Source of the DNA: Bacillus sp. FJAT-27445
GTDB taxonomy: Bacteria; Bacillota; Bacilli; Bacillales; Cytobacillaceae
Assembly: GCF_001510665.1 (NCBI RefSeq)
Contig: NZ_LMTI01000003.1
Location: 521,039 to 585,038, forward strand
Length of the DNA stretch: 64,000 bases
Direction: 5' to 3'
Shown here: positions 24,246 through 33,874 of the stretch, piece by piece
Numbering within the stretch: the first letter of the stretch is position 1
How the letters are laid out: each line of letters opens with the position of its first letter
The notes under the pieces: model-generated
Told to the model about the DNA's origin: nothing
The model's input: the letters and a program-made list of their open reading frames with translations, nothing else
Databases searched by the model: none
Made by a program: the position numbers and the translations under genes

Positions 24246-27122
24246 ATGGCTATGGATAAACTTGTCGTAAAAGGCGCCAGAGCCCACAATCTCAAAAATA
24301 TCGATGTCACCATTCCGAGAGACAAACTCGTCGTTTTGACAGGGCTTTCCGGATCCGGAAAGTCCTCGCTTGCATTCGATACCATTTACGCTGAAGGGCA
24401 GCGGCGCTATGTTGAGTCGCTGTCCGCCTATGCCCGCCAGTTCCTTGGGCAAATGGACAAGCCGGATGTCGACGCAATCGAGGGCCTTTCGCCGGCGATA
24501 TCGATCGACCAGAAAACTACGAGCCGCAACCCACGCTCAACGGTTGGAACGGTTACTGAAATCTATGATTATCTAAGGCTTCTTTTTGCCAGGATTGGCC
24601 GCCCAGTATGCCCGAACCACGGAATAGAAATATCCTCACAGACAATCGAGCAAATGGTGGACCGAATCCTCGAATACCCTGAACGGACAAGGCTGCAGAT
24701 TCTTGCGCCGGCTGTATCAGGGCGGAAGGGGACTCATGTCCAAGTATTGGAGGACATCAAGAAGCAGGGTTTTGTCCGCGTGCGCGTTGACGGGGAAATG
24801 CTCGACCTGAGTGACGAAATTTCTTTGGAAAAAAATAAAAAACATTCAATAGATGTGGTAATCGACCGTGTCGTTATAAAGGAAGGAGTCGCGGCCAGGC
24901 TTGCGGATTCTCTTGAAACTGCCCTTGGCCTCGGTGATGGGAAGGTTGTCATTGACGTCATTGGCGAAGAGGAACTGCTGTTCAGCGAGCACCACGCCTG
25001 TCCTCTCTGCGGCTTTTCAATCGGCGAGCTGGAACCACGGATGTTTTCCTTTAACAGCCCGTTCGGTGCCTGCCCGGAGTGCGACGGACTCGGCTCCAAG
25101 CTTGAAGTCGACCCTGACCTCGTCATCCCGAACAAGGACCTGACGCTGAATAAAAATGCAATTGCGGCCTGGGAATCGGTGTCTTCGCAATATTATCCAC
25201 AGCTTTTAAAAGCGGTTTGCGATCACTACGGCATCGATATGGATGTCCCTGTAAAGGATTTGCCGAAAAGCCAGATGGATCGGATACTGCATGGTTCGGA
25301 AGGGAAAAAGATCTACTTCCGCTACAGGAACGATTTCGGCCAGGTAAAGGAAGGATATATCGTTTTCGAGGGGGTGCTGCGGAATATCGAGCGCCGGTTC
25401 AAGGAAACGAGCTCCGACTACATCCGGGAGCAAATGGAAAAATACATGGCCCAGCATCCTTGCCCGACATGTAATGGCTACAGGCTAAAGCGCGAAAGCC
25501 TGTCCGTCCTTATTAACGGCAGGCATGTTGGGGAAGTGACCTCCCTGTCCGTCCAGGAAGCGCACAATTTCTTTGATTCACTTGATTTGAACGAAAAAGA
25601 AATGAAGATTGCAAGGCTTGTCCTGCGTGAAATCGGCGAACGCCTTGGCTTTTTAGTCAACGTCGGCCTTGATTACCTTACATTAAGCCGTGCGGCTGGC
25701 ACTTTGTCCGGAGGAGAGGCCCAGCGAATCAGGCTGGCGACACAGATTGGTTCGCGGTTAACGGGCGTCCTTTATATCCTGGATGAACCGTCAATCGGGC
25801 TTCACCAGCGGGATAACGACCGGCTGATTGGCACGTTGAAAAACATGCGGGACATTGGCAACACGCTTATCGTTGTCGAACATGACGAAGACACAATGCT
25901 TGCCGCCGATTATTTGATTGATGTCGGACCTGGTGCCGGGGTCCACGGCGGGGAAATCGTTTCAGCCGGGACACCTGAAGAGGTCATGAACGACCCAGCA
26001 TCGCTGACAGGCCAGTATCTTTCCGGGAAGAAATTCATACCGCTTCCGCTCGAGCGCCGGAAGCAGGATGGTCGCTACCTTGAGATCAAAGGAGCAAATG
26101 AAAACAATTTGAAAAATGTTTCCGTTAAGTTCCCGCTCGGCGTGTTCATGGCGGTCACCGGAGTTTCCGGATCCGGAAAAAGTACATTAATCAATGAAAT
26201 TCTCCATAAATCGCTCGCACAAAAGCTTCATAGGGCAAAAGCCAAGCCAGGCGAGCATAAAAGCATCAAAGGCATTGAACAATTGGAAAAAGTCATTGAC
26301 ATCGACCAATCACCAATCGGCCGGACGCCTCGCTCCAACCCTGCGACGTATACCGGTGTATTCGATGATATCCGTGACGTGTTTGCCTCAACGAACGAGG
26401 CAAAGGTCCGCGGATACAAGAAGGGGCGGTTCTCTTTCAACATCAAAGGGGGACGCTGTGAGGCTTGCCGCGGGGATGGAATTATCAAGATCGAGATGCA
26501 CTTCCTGCCGGACGTCTATGTCCCGTGCGAGGTATGCCACGGCAAACGCTACAATCGCGAAACGCTAGAGGTAAAGTACAAAGGCAAGAATATATCGGAT
26601 ATCCTTGAGATGACCGTTGACGATGCGCTTGAATTTTTCGTCAATATACCGAAGATTAGCCGTAAGCTTCAGACGATAACCGATGTCGGTCTCGGTTATA
26701 TAACACTCGGCCAGCCGGCAACGACTCTGTCCGGAGGGGAAGCGCAGCGCGTGAAGCTCGCATCCGAGCTTCACCGCCGTTCGAATGGCCGTTCATTGTA
26801 TATTTTGGATGAGCCGACAACCGGCCTCCATGTAGATGATATATCGCGCCTGCTCGCCGTTCTGCAGCGCCTGGTCGATAACGGGGATACAGTCCTGGTC
26901 ATCGAGCATAATCTTGATGTCATCAAGGCAGCGGATTATATTGTTGACTTGGGTCCCGAAGGCGGGGACAAGGGAGGTACAATCGTCGCAACCGGAACAC
27001 CGGAACATGTGGCTGAAGTACCGGAATCCCATACAGGCTACTACCTGAAGCCAATTCTCGAACGCGACCGCGCCAGAATGCTCAAGCAAGTCGAAGGAAA
27101 AGAAAAGCAAACTGCGAAATAA
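24246..27122 (+). CDS. uvrA: Excinuclease ABC subunit A
   Basis: A 958-residue UvrA, the damage-scanning ATPase of excision repair. It has two ABC modules: Walker [14 protein letters not shown] and [13 protein letters not shown], signatures [13 protein letters not shown] and [13 protein letters not shown], Walker [13 protein letters not shown] and [12 protein letters not shown]. Zinc ligands are CPLCGF / CPECDG, CPTC and CEACRG / CEVCHG. Full family length. It follows uvrB by 7 nt and ends at a strong terminator. Confidence 0.97.
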   Translation: MAMDKLVVKGARAHNLKNIDVTIPRDKLVVLTGLSGSGKSSLAFDTIYAEGQRRYVESLSAYARQFLGQMDKPDVDAIEGLSPAISIDQKTTSRNPRSTVGTVTEIYDYLRLLFARIGRPVCPNHGIEISSQTIEQMVDRILEYPERTRLQILAPAVSGRKGTHVQVLEDIKKQGFVRVRVDGEMLDLSDEISLEKNKKHSIDVVIDRVVIKEGVAARLADSLETALGLGDGKVVIDVIGEEELLFSEHHACPLCGFSIGELEPRMFSFNSPFGACPECDGLGSKLEVDPDLVIPNKDLTLNKNAIAAWESVSSQYYPQLLKAVCDHYGIDMDVPVKDLPKSQMDRILHGSEGKKIYFRYRNDFGQVKEGYIVFEGVLRNIERRFKETSSDYIREQMEKYMAQHPCPTCNGYRLKRESLSVLINGRHVGEVTSLSVQEAHNFFDSLDLNEKEMKIARLVLREIGERLGFLVNVGLDYLTLSRAAGTLSGGEAQRIRLATQIGSRLTGVLYILDEPSIGLHQRDNDRLIGTLKNMRDIGNTLIVVEHDEDTMLAADYLIDVGPGAGVHGGEIVSAGTPEEVMNDPASLTGQYLSGKKFIPLPLERRKQDGRYLEIKGANENNLKNVSVKFPLGVFMAVTGVSGSGKSTLINEILHKSLAQKLHRAKAKPGEHKSIKGIEQLEKVIDIDQSPIGRTPRSNPATYTGVFDDIRDVFASTNEAKVRGYKKGRFSFNIKGGRCEACRGDGIIKIEMHFLPDVYVPCEVCHGKRYNRETLEVKYKGKNISDILEMTVDDALEFFVNIPKISRKLQTITDVGLGYITLGQPATTLSGGEAQRVKLASELHRRSNGRSLYILDEPTTGLHVDDISRLLAVLQRLVDNGDTVLVIEHNLDVIKAADYIVDLGPEGGDKGGTIVATGTPEHVAEVPESHTGYYLKPILERDRARMLKQVEGKEKQTAK

Positions 27123-27165
27123 TGAAAACGGGATCGCATCCAAATGGAGCGGTCCCGTTTTTTAA
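27123..27165 (+). terminator. uvrBA terminator
   Basis: AAAACGGGA ... TCCCGTTTT stem with six T. Confidence 0.85.
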
Positions 27166-27255
27166 ATTCTCTGTTTCTGCCATAGTAAAGCTTACAAAGA
27201 AGCTACCCCGACTGGACTAAACACGCCCCTCTGTTGTTGCATCTTTCTTCCAAAA

Positions 27256-27284
27256 TTGTAACAATTCTGAAATTTGTGTAAAAT
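27256..27284 (+). promoter_or_regulatory. Sigma-A promoter for the permease pair
   Basis: TTGTAA, 17 nt, TAAAAT, about 90 nt ahead of the first permease gene. Position and spacing support it. Confidence 0.55.
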
Positions 27285-27375
27285 AATTATAAAGTAAGAG
27301 GCCTAGTAAATTTAGAATTGAATCGAAAAGCTCGAATCCGGGGGAGTTTTCCAGCAAAAGGGGGACGTGAGAAAG

Positions 27376-28317
27376 ATGTTGAAATTTTTTATTCAGCAGG
27401 CGGCAATATGGGTTATAGTGATGACCCTGTTCTTGGCATTGCTGTTTTTGCCAAGGGAAATAGTTTATCTGGAATCGAAAGGATCAAATATAGATGCAAA
27501 ATACGAATATAGCATCGGGAACCATATTGAACAGTTTAGAAAGTTTTTTACATATCTAAAGGAAAACAAGGGCCTGGGCGATGTAATGGAAGGCTACTCG
27601 AGGATTGACACCATTTGGAGGACATTTTTTAAAAGTATGAAAATAGCAGTACCGGCCTTGCTTATCGGCCTCTTTGGAGGGGTGGCCAAAGGGGTGTTCG
27701 ATTACCGGATCAGGAACAGGAAAACAAGGGTATTCGGGGAAACACTGACAAGGTTTTTTATGTCGATACCGGACCTGTTCCTGATTATTATGATTCAGAT
27801 TGCCATCATGACTGCTTATAGCTGGGGCCTGCTTCCTTACATGAAGGTGTATGGAAGTGACACTCTTAGTACAACTCTACTTGGCATTATCTATTTGTCT
27901 ATATATCCTGTTTTTTATATTGCGAATATTACCTATTCGAGCATCCGAGATGAGCAGGCAATGGATTATATCAAGACCGCTTTTTCAAAAGGTACTTCTT
28001 CCTTAAGGGTTCTGTACAAGCATGTCCTGAAAAATTGCTACCCGAAAATCCTCAGCCATACAAATACGATAACTCTTTATACTCTTTCGAATCTGTTCAT
28101 CGTTGAATATTTGACGAATTACCGGGGGGCCGCCTATTTTTTCTATCAATCTGTTCGTTCGCCCTTTGCATTTGCCGTTGGCCAGCTCCACTATCCAATC
28201 AATTTGTATAGCGCGGCCGGGTATATCTTTCTGTTCACATCGGTCATATTCCTGTCCAAAATAGCCAGCCAGATTGGGAAAAATATTGTTTACCCGCTTG
28301 AAAGGAATGAAGGATGA
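27376..28317 (+). CDS. ABC transporter permease, DppB/OppB-like
   Basis: A 313-residue membrane protein with an N-terminal span, an extracellular domain of about 70 residues and five further spans. The EAA-type loop region reads RDEQAMDYIKTAFSKG, as in peptide/nickel permeases of the binding-protein-dependent transporter family. ATG 27376 is favoured over GTG 27367 because of spacing to AGGGGG. It overlaps the next permease by 4 nt (ATGA). No solute-binding protein or ATPase gene is adjacent, so substrate is unknown. Confidence 0.75.
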   Translation: MLKFFIQQAAIWVIVMTLFLALLFLPREIVYLESKGSNIDAKYEYSIGNHIEQFRKFFTYLKENKGLGDVMEGYSRIDTIWRTFFKSMKIAVPALLIGLFGGVAKGVFDYRIRNRKTRVFGETLTRFFMSIPDLFLIIMIQIAIMTAYSWGLLPYMKVYGSDTLSTTLLGIIYLSIYPVFYIANITYSSIRDEQAMDYIKTAFSKGTSSLRVLYKHVLKNCYPKILSHTNTITLYTLSNLFIVEYLTNYRGAAYFFYQSVRSPFAFAVGQLHYPINLYSAAGYIFLFTSVIFLSKIASQIGKNIVYPLERNEG

Positions 28318-29228
28318 TTAAGAAAAACTGGAGGCTGTGGACAGGCGCTTTTTTCCTGGCACTGTTGTTGCTTATCGCTGTTGGTGGCCCGCATTTGCCT
28401 TTTGTAGATAGCGAACTGAAAGAAATCGGAGCACTGAGGACGGATGAGGGTAAAATTATCCTGGTCCCTTTCCCGCCAATGGAAGGATACCCGCTAGGAA
28501 GTACCCATAAAGGGGTCGACATTCTCAGTCTCCTTATCATGGGGGCGGGGGAAACGCTGAAAATTGTCGTAAGTGTTGTCGCTCTTAGATACATATTTGC
28601 GATTCCTCTCGCAGTCGCAGGCTTTTATTTGAAATTTATGGAAGGGGTCATGAATGGCTGGCAGCAGCTATTTTCATTCATGCCGCCCATTTTCTTCGTA
28701 TCGTTTTTTTCGGGCCTGCCGTTCATCTTTTTTTCAAGCCTGAGGCCAATTTGGATGATACTCGTTCTTGCTTTACTTGAAACGGGGCGAGTGGCGGAAA
28801 TCATTTATACCCATTTACGGGATACCGAAAAACGGCCATATATCGAGGCTGGAATCGTTTCCGGCTGCTCGCCCCTCACATTATTCAGGAATTATTATCT
28901 GCCTGTTGTCATACCAAATATTATTGTAATGGTTGTAAATGATATTGGCAGGGTACTTTTCCTCCTTTCCCAGCTGGGCATCATTTTTATTTTTATCAGC
29001 CAGAAATTTATGATGAATGAATGGGGGGCGGCTTACGAAGTTGTCAACACCTCGCCGTCATGGCCGATGATCTTCGAGAGCATTCTTAAAGATGTCCGTA
29101 TCTACAAATGGATCCCGTTTGCCGGTATTGGCGCGATTGGCCTTACCCTTCTATTCCTCAATCTGTTTGCCGGAGGACTTCAGCGTTATTTTGAGGGCAA
29201 ACATCGTATGGCCAGATTTGATTTATGA
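28314..29228 (+). CDS. ABC transporter permease, DppC/OppC-like
   Basis: A 304-residue permease with an N-terminal span, a domain containing GYPLGSTHKGVDILS (the DppC-family block just before the second span) and five more spans. The cytoplasmic EAA-type loop is KRPYIEAGIVSGCSPLTLFRNYYLP. Translationally coupled to the DppB-like gene. The pair lacks ATPase and receptor genes nearby, so it either shares components encoded elsewhere or has another use. Confidence 0.75.
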   Translation: MIKKNWRLWTGAFFLALLLLIAVGGPHLPFVDSELKEIGALRTDEGKIILVPFPPMEGYPLGSTHKGVDILSLLIMGAGETLKIVVSVVALRYIFAIPLAVAGFYLKFMEGVMNGWQQLFSFMPPIFFVSFFSGLPFIFFSSLRPIWMILVLALLETGRVAEIIYTHLRDTEKRPYIEAGIVSGCSPLTLFRNYYLPVVIPNIIVMVVNDIGRVLFLLSQLGIIFIFISQKFMMNEWGAAYEVVNTSPSWPMIFESILKDVRIYKWIPFAGIGAIGLTLLFLNLFAGGLQRYFEGKHRMARFDL

Positions 29229-29246
29229 TGAAAAAAGACCACAGCG

Positions 29247-29272
29247 TGAAACTTTTTGGGTGAATGCCCGTA
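29247..29272 (+). promoter_or_regulatory. Sigma-W type promoter
   Basis: TGAAAC, exactly 16 nt, CGTA: the consensus of ECF sigma-W promoters in bacilli. It lies 24 nt ahead of the DUF4870-like gene. Confidence 0.7.
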
Positions 29273-29295
29273 AAAACAGGAAGGAGGTTGGTGTC

Positions 29296-29610
29296 ATGGA
29301 TACTAAAAAAATTCTGTCGGGTTTATGTTATTTCAGCATCTTTTTTGCCCCATTCCTGTTCCCGATAGTCGTCTATTTCGTAGCAGAGGACAGCATTACG
29401 AAGGAACATGCCAAAAAAGCGTTATTGTCCCACCTTATTCCGTTTGCAGCAATTCCGTTTGCTTTACTTGGTGCTGTAATGGGCATGGGTTTCGATCCGG
29501 GGGCGGGATTTGGTTTCGCCATGCTTGGAATGGCGGTATACGGAATTCTATCGTTAATCGTGATTATCTGGAATGTTATTAAGGGAATTAAAGTGATTCA
29601 AGAACTGTAA
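29296..29610 (+). CDS. DUF4870-like membrane protein (yvlA position)
   Basis: A 104-residue protein with three membrane spans (SGLCYFSIFFAPFLFPIVVYF, LIPFAAIPFALLGAVMGM and a C-terminal span) and a short polar link (EDSITKEHAKKALLSH), typical of DUF4870-like proteins. ATG 29296 with AAGGAGG upstream. It is preceded by a sigma-W-type promoter and followed by yvlB, the place of yvlA in B. subtilis; I infer an envelope stress role from that. Confidence 0.75.
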   Translation: MDTKKILSGLCYFSIFFAPFLFPIVVYFVAEDSITKEHAKKALLSHLIPFAAIPFALLGAVMGMGFDPGAGFGFAMLGMAVYGILSLIVIIWNVIKGIKVIQEL

Positions 29611-29776
29611 TGTGTAGTTCCGGGAACAAGTGGGCATGAATGCGAAAAAACCCTTGTGGCACACTCCTTACCTCTAGAGCATGTAAATGGTGCATTAAGG
29701 GCAAGTTTTTAAAATAAGTATCTATGTTAGGAATTTCGGTTGAAGTGAAAGAGTTTGAAGGAAGGGGAGTTTTTTT

Positions 29777-30901
29777 ATGAAGGATGAGCGGAGAAGGATT
29801 CTTGAGATGGTTGAGCGGGGAAGCTTATCGGCAGTTGAAGCGATAACCTTGCTTGAGGAATTGGAGAAGTCATCACAGTCTGCCGGGCAGAAGGAGCAGG
29901 AACTAATTAACGAGCTTTCAGTTGTCGTAAATGAGGATGCCGGGGATAAGAAGACTAGCGAAGAGCCGTATAGGTCGCATACGGCAAAGGATAAGCTGTT
30001 TGATCTACTTGAAACGGCCATTAAAAAGATTAAAGAATTGGATTTGGATTTGAACTTTGGGCAGTCGTTTGAGATTTCACATATCTTCCATCAAAATGCT
30101 GTCAACTTAACGGACATTGATGTAAGTATCGCGAACGGGTCGCTAAAAGTTGTTCCTTGGGAGCAGCTGAATGTACGGGCAGAGGTCCAGGCACGGGTGT
30201 ATCGGGTTGACAATCAGGATGAAGCCAGGAAAACATTGCTCGAGTCGGTTGTTTTCGATGTAGAAGGGAGCAGGCTAAGATTTTTTACAAGCAATAAATG
30301 GATGAAGATAGATACAGTCCTTTACGTCCCTAATGCAGAATATGAGAAAGTCCGAGCCAAGCTGTTCAATGGGCCGGTATCGGGAGAGAATCTCCGTGCT
30401 GGAGATTTAAAGGCAAAGACAGGGAATGGGAAAATTTCTTTCAAAGGAGTCACTGGCAAAAAGCTGGAGGCCGAGACCGGAAATGGCCATATAAAGCTAA
30501 AGGGTTGCGCCATCGAAAAGGTTGAGGCTGAAACGGTCAATGGAGGCATCAAGCTGGATGGTTCGTTTAACACCGCGGATCTCAGGACGTTCACCGGCGG
30601 CATCAGCTGTGAGGTACAGGGTACGTGTGAGTTTATCTCCGCAAAAGCGGCAACTGGGGGCATCGATATTTATGTACCTGATGGACTGGCAGTCGATGGC
30701 GAACTCAGGTCCAATTTGGGCGGCTTCCAGGTGGATCTTGACAGAATCCAACTGCTTGAGGAAAAAAGCGAGATGATTCAAAAAATGCTCCGTTTTAAAA
30801 CAATCCAGCAAGATGGACGGACAACACGAATCGTAGCGGAAACAAAGACGGGCGGCATCGCCATCAAAAAGGCCGATGAATTGAAAAAAGATGAAATTTA
30901 A
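29777..30901 (+). CDS. yvlB: YvlB-like DUF4097 protein
   Basis: A 374-residue protein. The N-terminus (RRRILEMVERGSLSAVEAITLLEEL) is the short SHOCT/YvlB-type helical motif, followed by an acidic linker and a long beta-repeat region rich in G-N-G (AKTGNGKISFKG, AETGNGHIKLKG, AETVNGGIKLDG, AATGGIDIYV), the DUF4097 adhesin-like beta helix. No signal peptide, so it is probably cytoplasmic or membrane-associated. B. subtilis yvlABCD belongs to the sigma-W regulon. ATG 29777 with AAGGGGAG upstream. Confidence 0.85.
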   Translation: MKDERRRILEMVERGSLSAVEAITLLEELEKSSQSAGQKEQELINELSVVVNEDAGDKKTSEEPYRSHTAKDKLFDLLETAIKKIKELDLDLNFGQSFEISHIFHQNAVNLTDIDVSIANGSLKVVPWEQLNVRAEVQARVYRVDNQDEARKTLLESVVFDVEGSRLRFFTSNKWMKIDTVLYVPNAEYEKVRAKLFNGPVSGENLRAGDLKAKTGNGKISFKGVTGKKLEAETGNGHIKLKGCAIEKVEAETVNGGIKLDGSFNTADLRTFTGGISCEVQGTCEFISAKAATGGIDIYVPDGLAVDGELRSNLGGFQVDLDRIQLLEEKSEMIQKMLRFKTIQQDGRTTRIVAETKTGGIAIKKADELKKDEI

Positions 30902-31003
30902 TGGGTAGAGGGCAGCCATAAATTCATATACTGATTTAAGCAAGGGCTTGCCCGCATTATTTTAAAAAGAGTATCGGGTTGCTGTAATAGAAAGGTGGAG
31001 CAC

Positions 31004-31363
31004 ATGATGAGATGGCTAATCGGGATAGGAATCAATGCAGTGCTATTCATGGCGATTGCAGGGTACTTTGATGATGAATTTCGGCTTTCGGGCTTTGGAG
31101 CCGCGATCGCCGCAAGTTTCCTGCTGTCCATTTTGAATGTACTGGTAAGGCCGGTGCTTATTTTGCTCACCCTGCCGGCTACTATCCTGACACTTGGCTT
31201 ATTCCTATTTGTGATTAACGCCGTGACGCTGCTGCTGACAGACGCGCTCATGGGACCGGCATTCGATATATCTGGCTTCGGCATGGCTTTTTTAGCAGCG
31301 GTCATCATTTCACTTGTGAATATCGTCATTCAGAAATTTATCATGGATAAAAAGAAGAAATAA
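31004..31363 (+). CDS. yvlD: YvlD-like phage-holin-family membrane protein
   Basis: A protein of about 119 residues with four membrane spans and the PVLILLTLPATILTLGLF block of the 4-TMS YvlD/Phage_holin_4_2 family. The family name is historical; no prophage genes are near. Start is ATG 31004 (or the ATG 31007) behind AAAGGTGGAG. It lies about 100 nt after yvlB; the PspC-like yvlC found between them in B. subtilis is missing here. Confidence 0.85.
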   Translation: MMRWLIGIGINAVLFMAIAGYFDDEFRLSGFGAAIAASFLLSILNVLVRPVLILLTLPATILTLGLFLFVINAVTLLLTDALMGPAFDISGFGMAFLAAVIISLVNIVIQKFIMDKKKK

Positions 31364-31378
31364 GAGTTTGAAATGAAG

Positions 31379-31405
31379 AAAGCGCGGGCAGCCGCGCTTT
31401 TTTTT
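31379..31405 (+). terminator. yvlD terminator
   Basis: AGCGCGG-GCAG-CCGCGCT followed by eight T. Confidence 0.9.
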
Positions 31406-31422
31406 GGCTTTTATAAGCGAAA

Positions 31423-31720
31423 CCCGACTACTATTAAAATTAATTATAGCTATGATATTCTAGCCAGGATCTGCGCCTTAACTGGGTAGTTCACTAGTGA
31501 ACCGAGATGAAACTCAGAAATTCACTAGTGAGGGTCTGGCCCCTACTACTTTTAAAAGTGATTATAGTTATAATTCACTAGCCATCGACAGGCACCTTCA
31601 CTAGGTAATTCACTAGTAAACCGAGAAGAAAATCTGAAATTCACTAGTGGGGGTCTGGCCCCTACTACTTTTACAAGCGAATATAGTTATAATTCACTAG
31701 CCAGCGACCGGAGCTTTTCC
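31423..31720. repeat. 119-nt tandem repeat, about two and a half units
   Basis: Blocks starting CCCTACTACTTTT or the variant CCCGACTACTATT recur at 31423, 31541 and 31660. Each unit contains TTCACTAGTGAA or close variants (a palindrome) several times, TATAGTTATAATTCACTAGCC and GGTCTGGCCCC. The third copy is cut short. No coding frame explains it. Confidence 0.75.
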
Positions 31721-31788
31721 GGTGTTACTGAGCGAAACCCGCTTTGTAAGAACTCATTTTGAGACGGCCCTCCTTTTTACAAAGTTGG

Positions 31789-32580
31789 CTATTCTTTATT
31801 AATGAAGGCGGCGAATCCGTCTGTATTCAATTTTTTTACAAGAGCATCAGCGTTTTCTTTTTTGGAAAAGGCCCCAGCTTGTACTTTATAAAGGCCATCT
31901 TTCTCCTTTACTATCAAAGCCTGATAACCCTTTGCGACCAATTGCCCGGCCACGGCATCAGCATTTGCTTTGTCACGGAATGCGCCGGCCTGCACTTTGT
32001 ACATACTCCCAACAGGGGGTGATGGCGAAAGCTTTTTCTTCAATCCGTAATGCTCGGCAATTCCAGCGGCAATCGCTTTTGCGCATGTCCTTCTGTAAGA
32101 GTCGGAGCGCAGCAGGGCTTCTTCTTCGAGGTTCGTCATGAAACCACACTCAATTAAGATGGCTGTTTTATTTTCCCGTAAAACATGGAAATTTGCAGTC
32201 TTGACGCCCCGGTCATGGCGCCCGGTTTTCTCAACCAAATGGCGCTGTACCTTTTGCGCAAGTTCATAGGCATCCTTTGGCCTTGTAAGATAGACGAAGG
32301 TATCTACCCCGTTTGCGCTGTTCCATGTATTCTGGTACGCATTCGCATGGATGGCTATATAGGCATCCACCTTCAATGTATTTGCCTTATTCGTCCGTTC
32401 CTGAAGCGGCACATCCCGGTCATCCGAGTGGGCAAAATAAACCACTGTATCCTGATACGAATCGAGCTCTTTTTTTGCATAGGCCGCGACCTGCCTATTA
32501 AATTCGTATTCCCGCATTCCCGATGGGCTCCTCTTTCCGGCTGTCGAATATCCATGGCCTGCATCTAGCATAATCTTCAT
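31789..32580 (-). CDS. N-acetylmuramoyl-L-alanine amidase with two SPOR repeats (CwlC-like)
   Basis: A 263-residue protein. Residues 1-180 form an Amidase_3 zinc domain: DAGHG (Zn His), the Zn Glu in MREYEFN, IAIHANA (Zn His) and catalytic Glu in AILIECGFMTN. A proline linker follows, then two SPOR-type repeats (YKVQAGAFRDKANADAVAGQL and a second YKVQAGAFSKKENADALVKKL) that bind denuded glycan. No signal peptide is seen, as in CwlC, which acts in the mother cell at lysis. ATG 32580 with AGGGGG 8-9 nt upstream. Confidence 0.88.
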   Translation of the reverse strand: MKIMLDAGHGYSTAGKRSPSGMREYEFNRQVAAYAKKELDSYQDTVVYFAHSDDRDVPLQERTNKANTLKVDAYIAIHANAYQNTWNSANGVDTFVYLTRPKDAYELAQKVQRHLVEKTGRHDRGVKTANFHVLRENKTAILIECGFMTNLEEEALLRSDSYRRTCAKAIAAGIAEHYGLKKKLSPSPPVGSMYKVQAGAFRDKANADAVAGQLVAKGYQALIVKEKDGLYKVQAGAFSKKENADALVKKLNTDGFAAFINKE

Positions 32581-32676
32581 CAAATTATCCCCCTTTCTTA
32601 ACTCTTTCACTAATTAACATATGAAAAAGCATCGAAAGTGGATAGGGACAAGCAGATTTTTTTTTTGATAGGGCTT

Positions 32677-33003
32677 TTAATTCCTAGGTGCCCATAGCAT
32701 GATGGAGACACCAACTAGGCAAATCGCAGCCCCCAGCCAGTCATATAGGTCCGGTGTTTTCCGGTCAATTGCCCAGCCCCAAAGCACCGCAATGATGATA
32801 AATACTCCCCCATAGGCAGCATAAACACGGCCAAATGAAGGGAAATTTTGAAATGTGGGAATGACGCCGTATGCAACAAGAATGAGGCCGCCGATAATAC
32901 CGTAAAAGAGAGGGCGGCCTTCCCTTAGCCAGAGCCAAACTAAATAACCACCGCCAATTTCCGCCAGACCGGCAATGACAAATAAAAAAATAGCTAAAAT
33001 CAT
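32677..33003 (-). CDS. YnfA family (UPF0060) membrane protein
   Basis: A 108-residue protein with four membrane spans, similar in size to small multidrug-type transporters. The family marks [28 protein letters not shown] and ending [12 protein letters not shown] are clear. Function is not established for the family. Single gene with ribosome site GGAGGTCC; an imperfect catabolite element lies upstream at 33041. Confidence 0.92.
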   Translation of the reverse strand: MILAIFLFVIAGLAEIGGGYLVWLWLREGRPLFYGIIGGLILVAYGVIPTFQNFPSFGRVYAAYGGVFIIIAVLWGWAIDRKTPDLYDWLGAAICLVGVSIMLWAPRN

Positions 33004-33040
33004 AATGGACCTCCAATCAAGTACAGTACATATATTTTAT

Positions 33041-33054
33041 TGTAAACGTTAATG
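33041..33054. promoter_or_regulatory. cre-like sequence
   Basis: TGTAAACGTTAATG resembles the left part of a CcpA cre site (TGWAANCGNTNWCA) but fails at the last two conserved positions. It lies upstream of the ynfA-family gene. Confidence 0.3.
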
Positions 33055-33061
33055 AGGGTTA

Positions 33062-33089
33062 AACAAAAAAAGAGCCAGTACGGCTCTTT
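33062..33089 (-). terminator. nag operon terminator
   Basis: AAAGAGCC-GTACT-GGCTCTTT followed by seven T on the minus strand, just beyond nagR. Confidence 0.88.
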
Positions 33090-33130
33090 AAAATTTGTGA
33101 ATTTTACGGGTTTCTTACAACTAACTTGGT

Positions 33131-33862
33131 TTACAGCCCGCTCCGCCTCAGGTTATGGATAAATTTATAACGGTCAGCCCTGAATGCGGATTTGACGTAT
33201 TCGAACGGGGTGCCATCCGCAAGCCTTGAAGTACGCACGATCAGGAGGATGGGCGCGCCTTCTTTAATGCCAAGATGGGAGGCTTCCTCGATTCCTGCGG
33301 CGGCTGCCTCAATTTCCTGTGTGGCATCAAGGATGGTTAGCCCAAGCACATCTTCTATATAACTATAGATTGAAGCCACAGTCAGTTTTTCTATGAGGCC
33401 TGGACCGAGATGTTCGGGTATATAGGTTGTCTCAAGCGCCATCGGCAGGCCATCCGCAAGCCGTATGCGCTTTATTTCAAAAATGGGTTCATTCTCCTTG
33501 ACAGCCAAATTTAAGGCAATGGACTTGCTTGCCTGCACCTTCCTAAAAGAGAGAAGCTGGTTCCCCGGTTTCATTCCCCGCGAAATCATATCCTCGGTAA
33601 AACCGGTCAGGCCCAAAAGCTCATGCTCGACCTTTGGAGCGGCCACAAACGTGCCTTTTCCTTTTTGCCTGAATAAAATACCCGCCGAAACAAGATTATT
33701 GATCGCCTGCCGGATCGTCATTCGGCTGATTTCATGCTGTTCCGCGTATTCCCGTTCAGAAGGGATTCCATCACCAGGCTTGAGCGATCCAGAATCGATT
33801 TGCGCCTTAATCAACTCCTCGAGCTGGAAGTAAATTGGAATCCGCGACTTTTTATCAATCAT
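33131..33862 (-). CDS. nagR: GntR/HutC-family repressor NagR (YvoA)
   Basis: A 243-residue regulator: N-terminal winged helix (IPIYFQLEELIKAQI, PSEREYAEQHEISRMTIRQA) and a C-terminal UTRA effector domain (MALETTYIPEHL, SRLADGTPFEYVKSAFRADRY). NagR of B. subtilis represses GlcNAc genes and responds to glucosamine-6-P or GlcNAc-6-P. It ends the nagA-nagB-nagR operon, 12 nt behind nagB, and a possible operator lies upstream of nagA. Confidence 0.93.
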   Translation of the reverse strand: MIDKKSRIPIYFQLEELIKAQIDSGSLKPGDGIPSEREYAEQHEISRMTIRQAINNLVSAGILFRQKGKGTFVAAPKVEHELLGLTGFTEDMISRGMKPGNQLLSFRKVQASKSIALNLAVKENEPIFEIKRIRLADGLPMALETTYIPEHLGPGLIEKLTVASIYSYIEDVLGLTILDATQEIEAAAAGIEEASHLGIKEGAPILLIVRTSRLADGTPFEYVKSAFRADRYKFIHNLRRSGL

Positions 33863-33874
33863 GGAACATTCTCC

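Noticed and set aside
31004-31363. Phage holin indicating a prophage
   Set aside because: This is the YvlD membrane family in its normal synteny; no phage genes are nearby.
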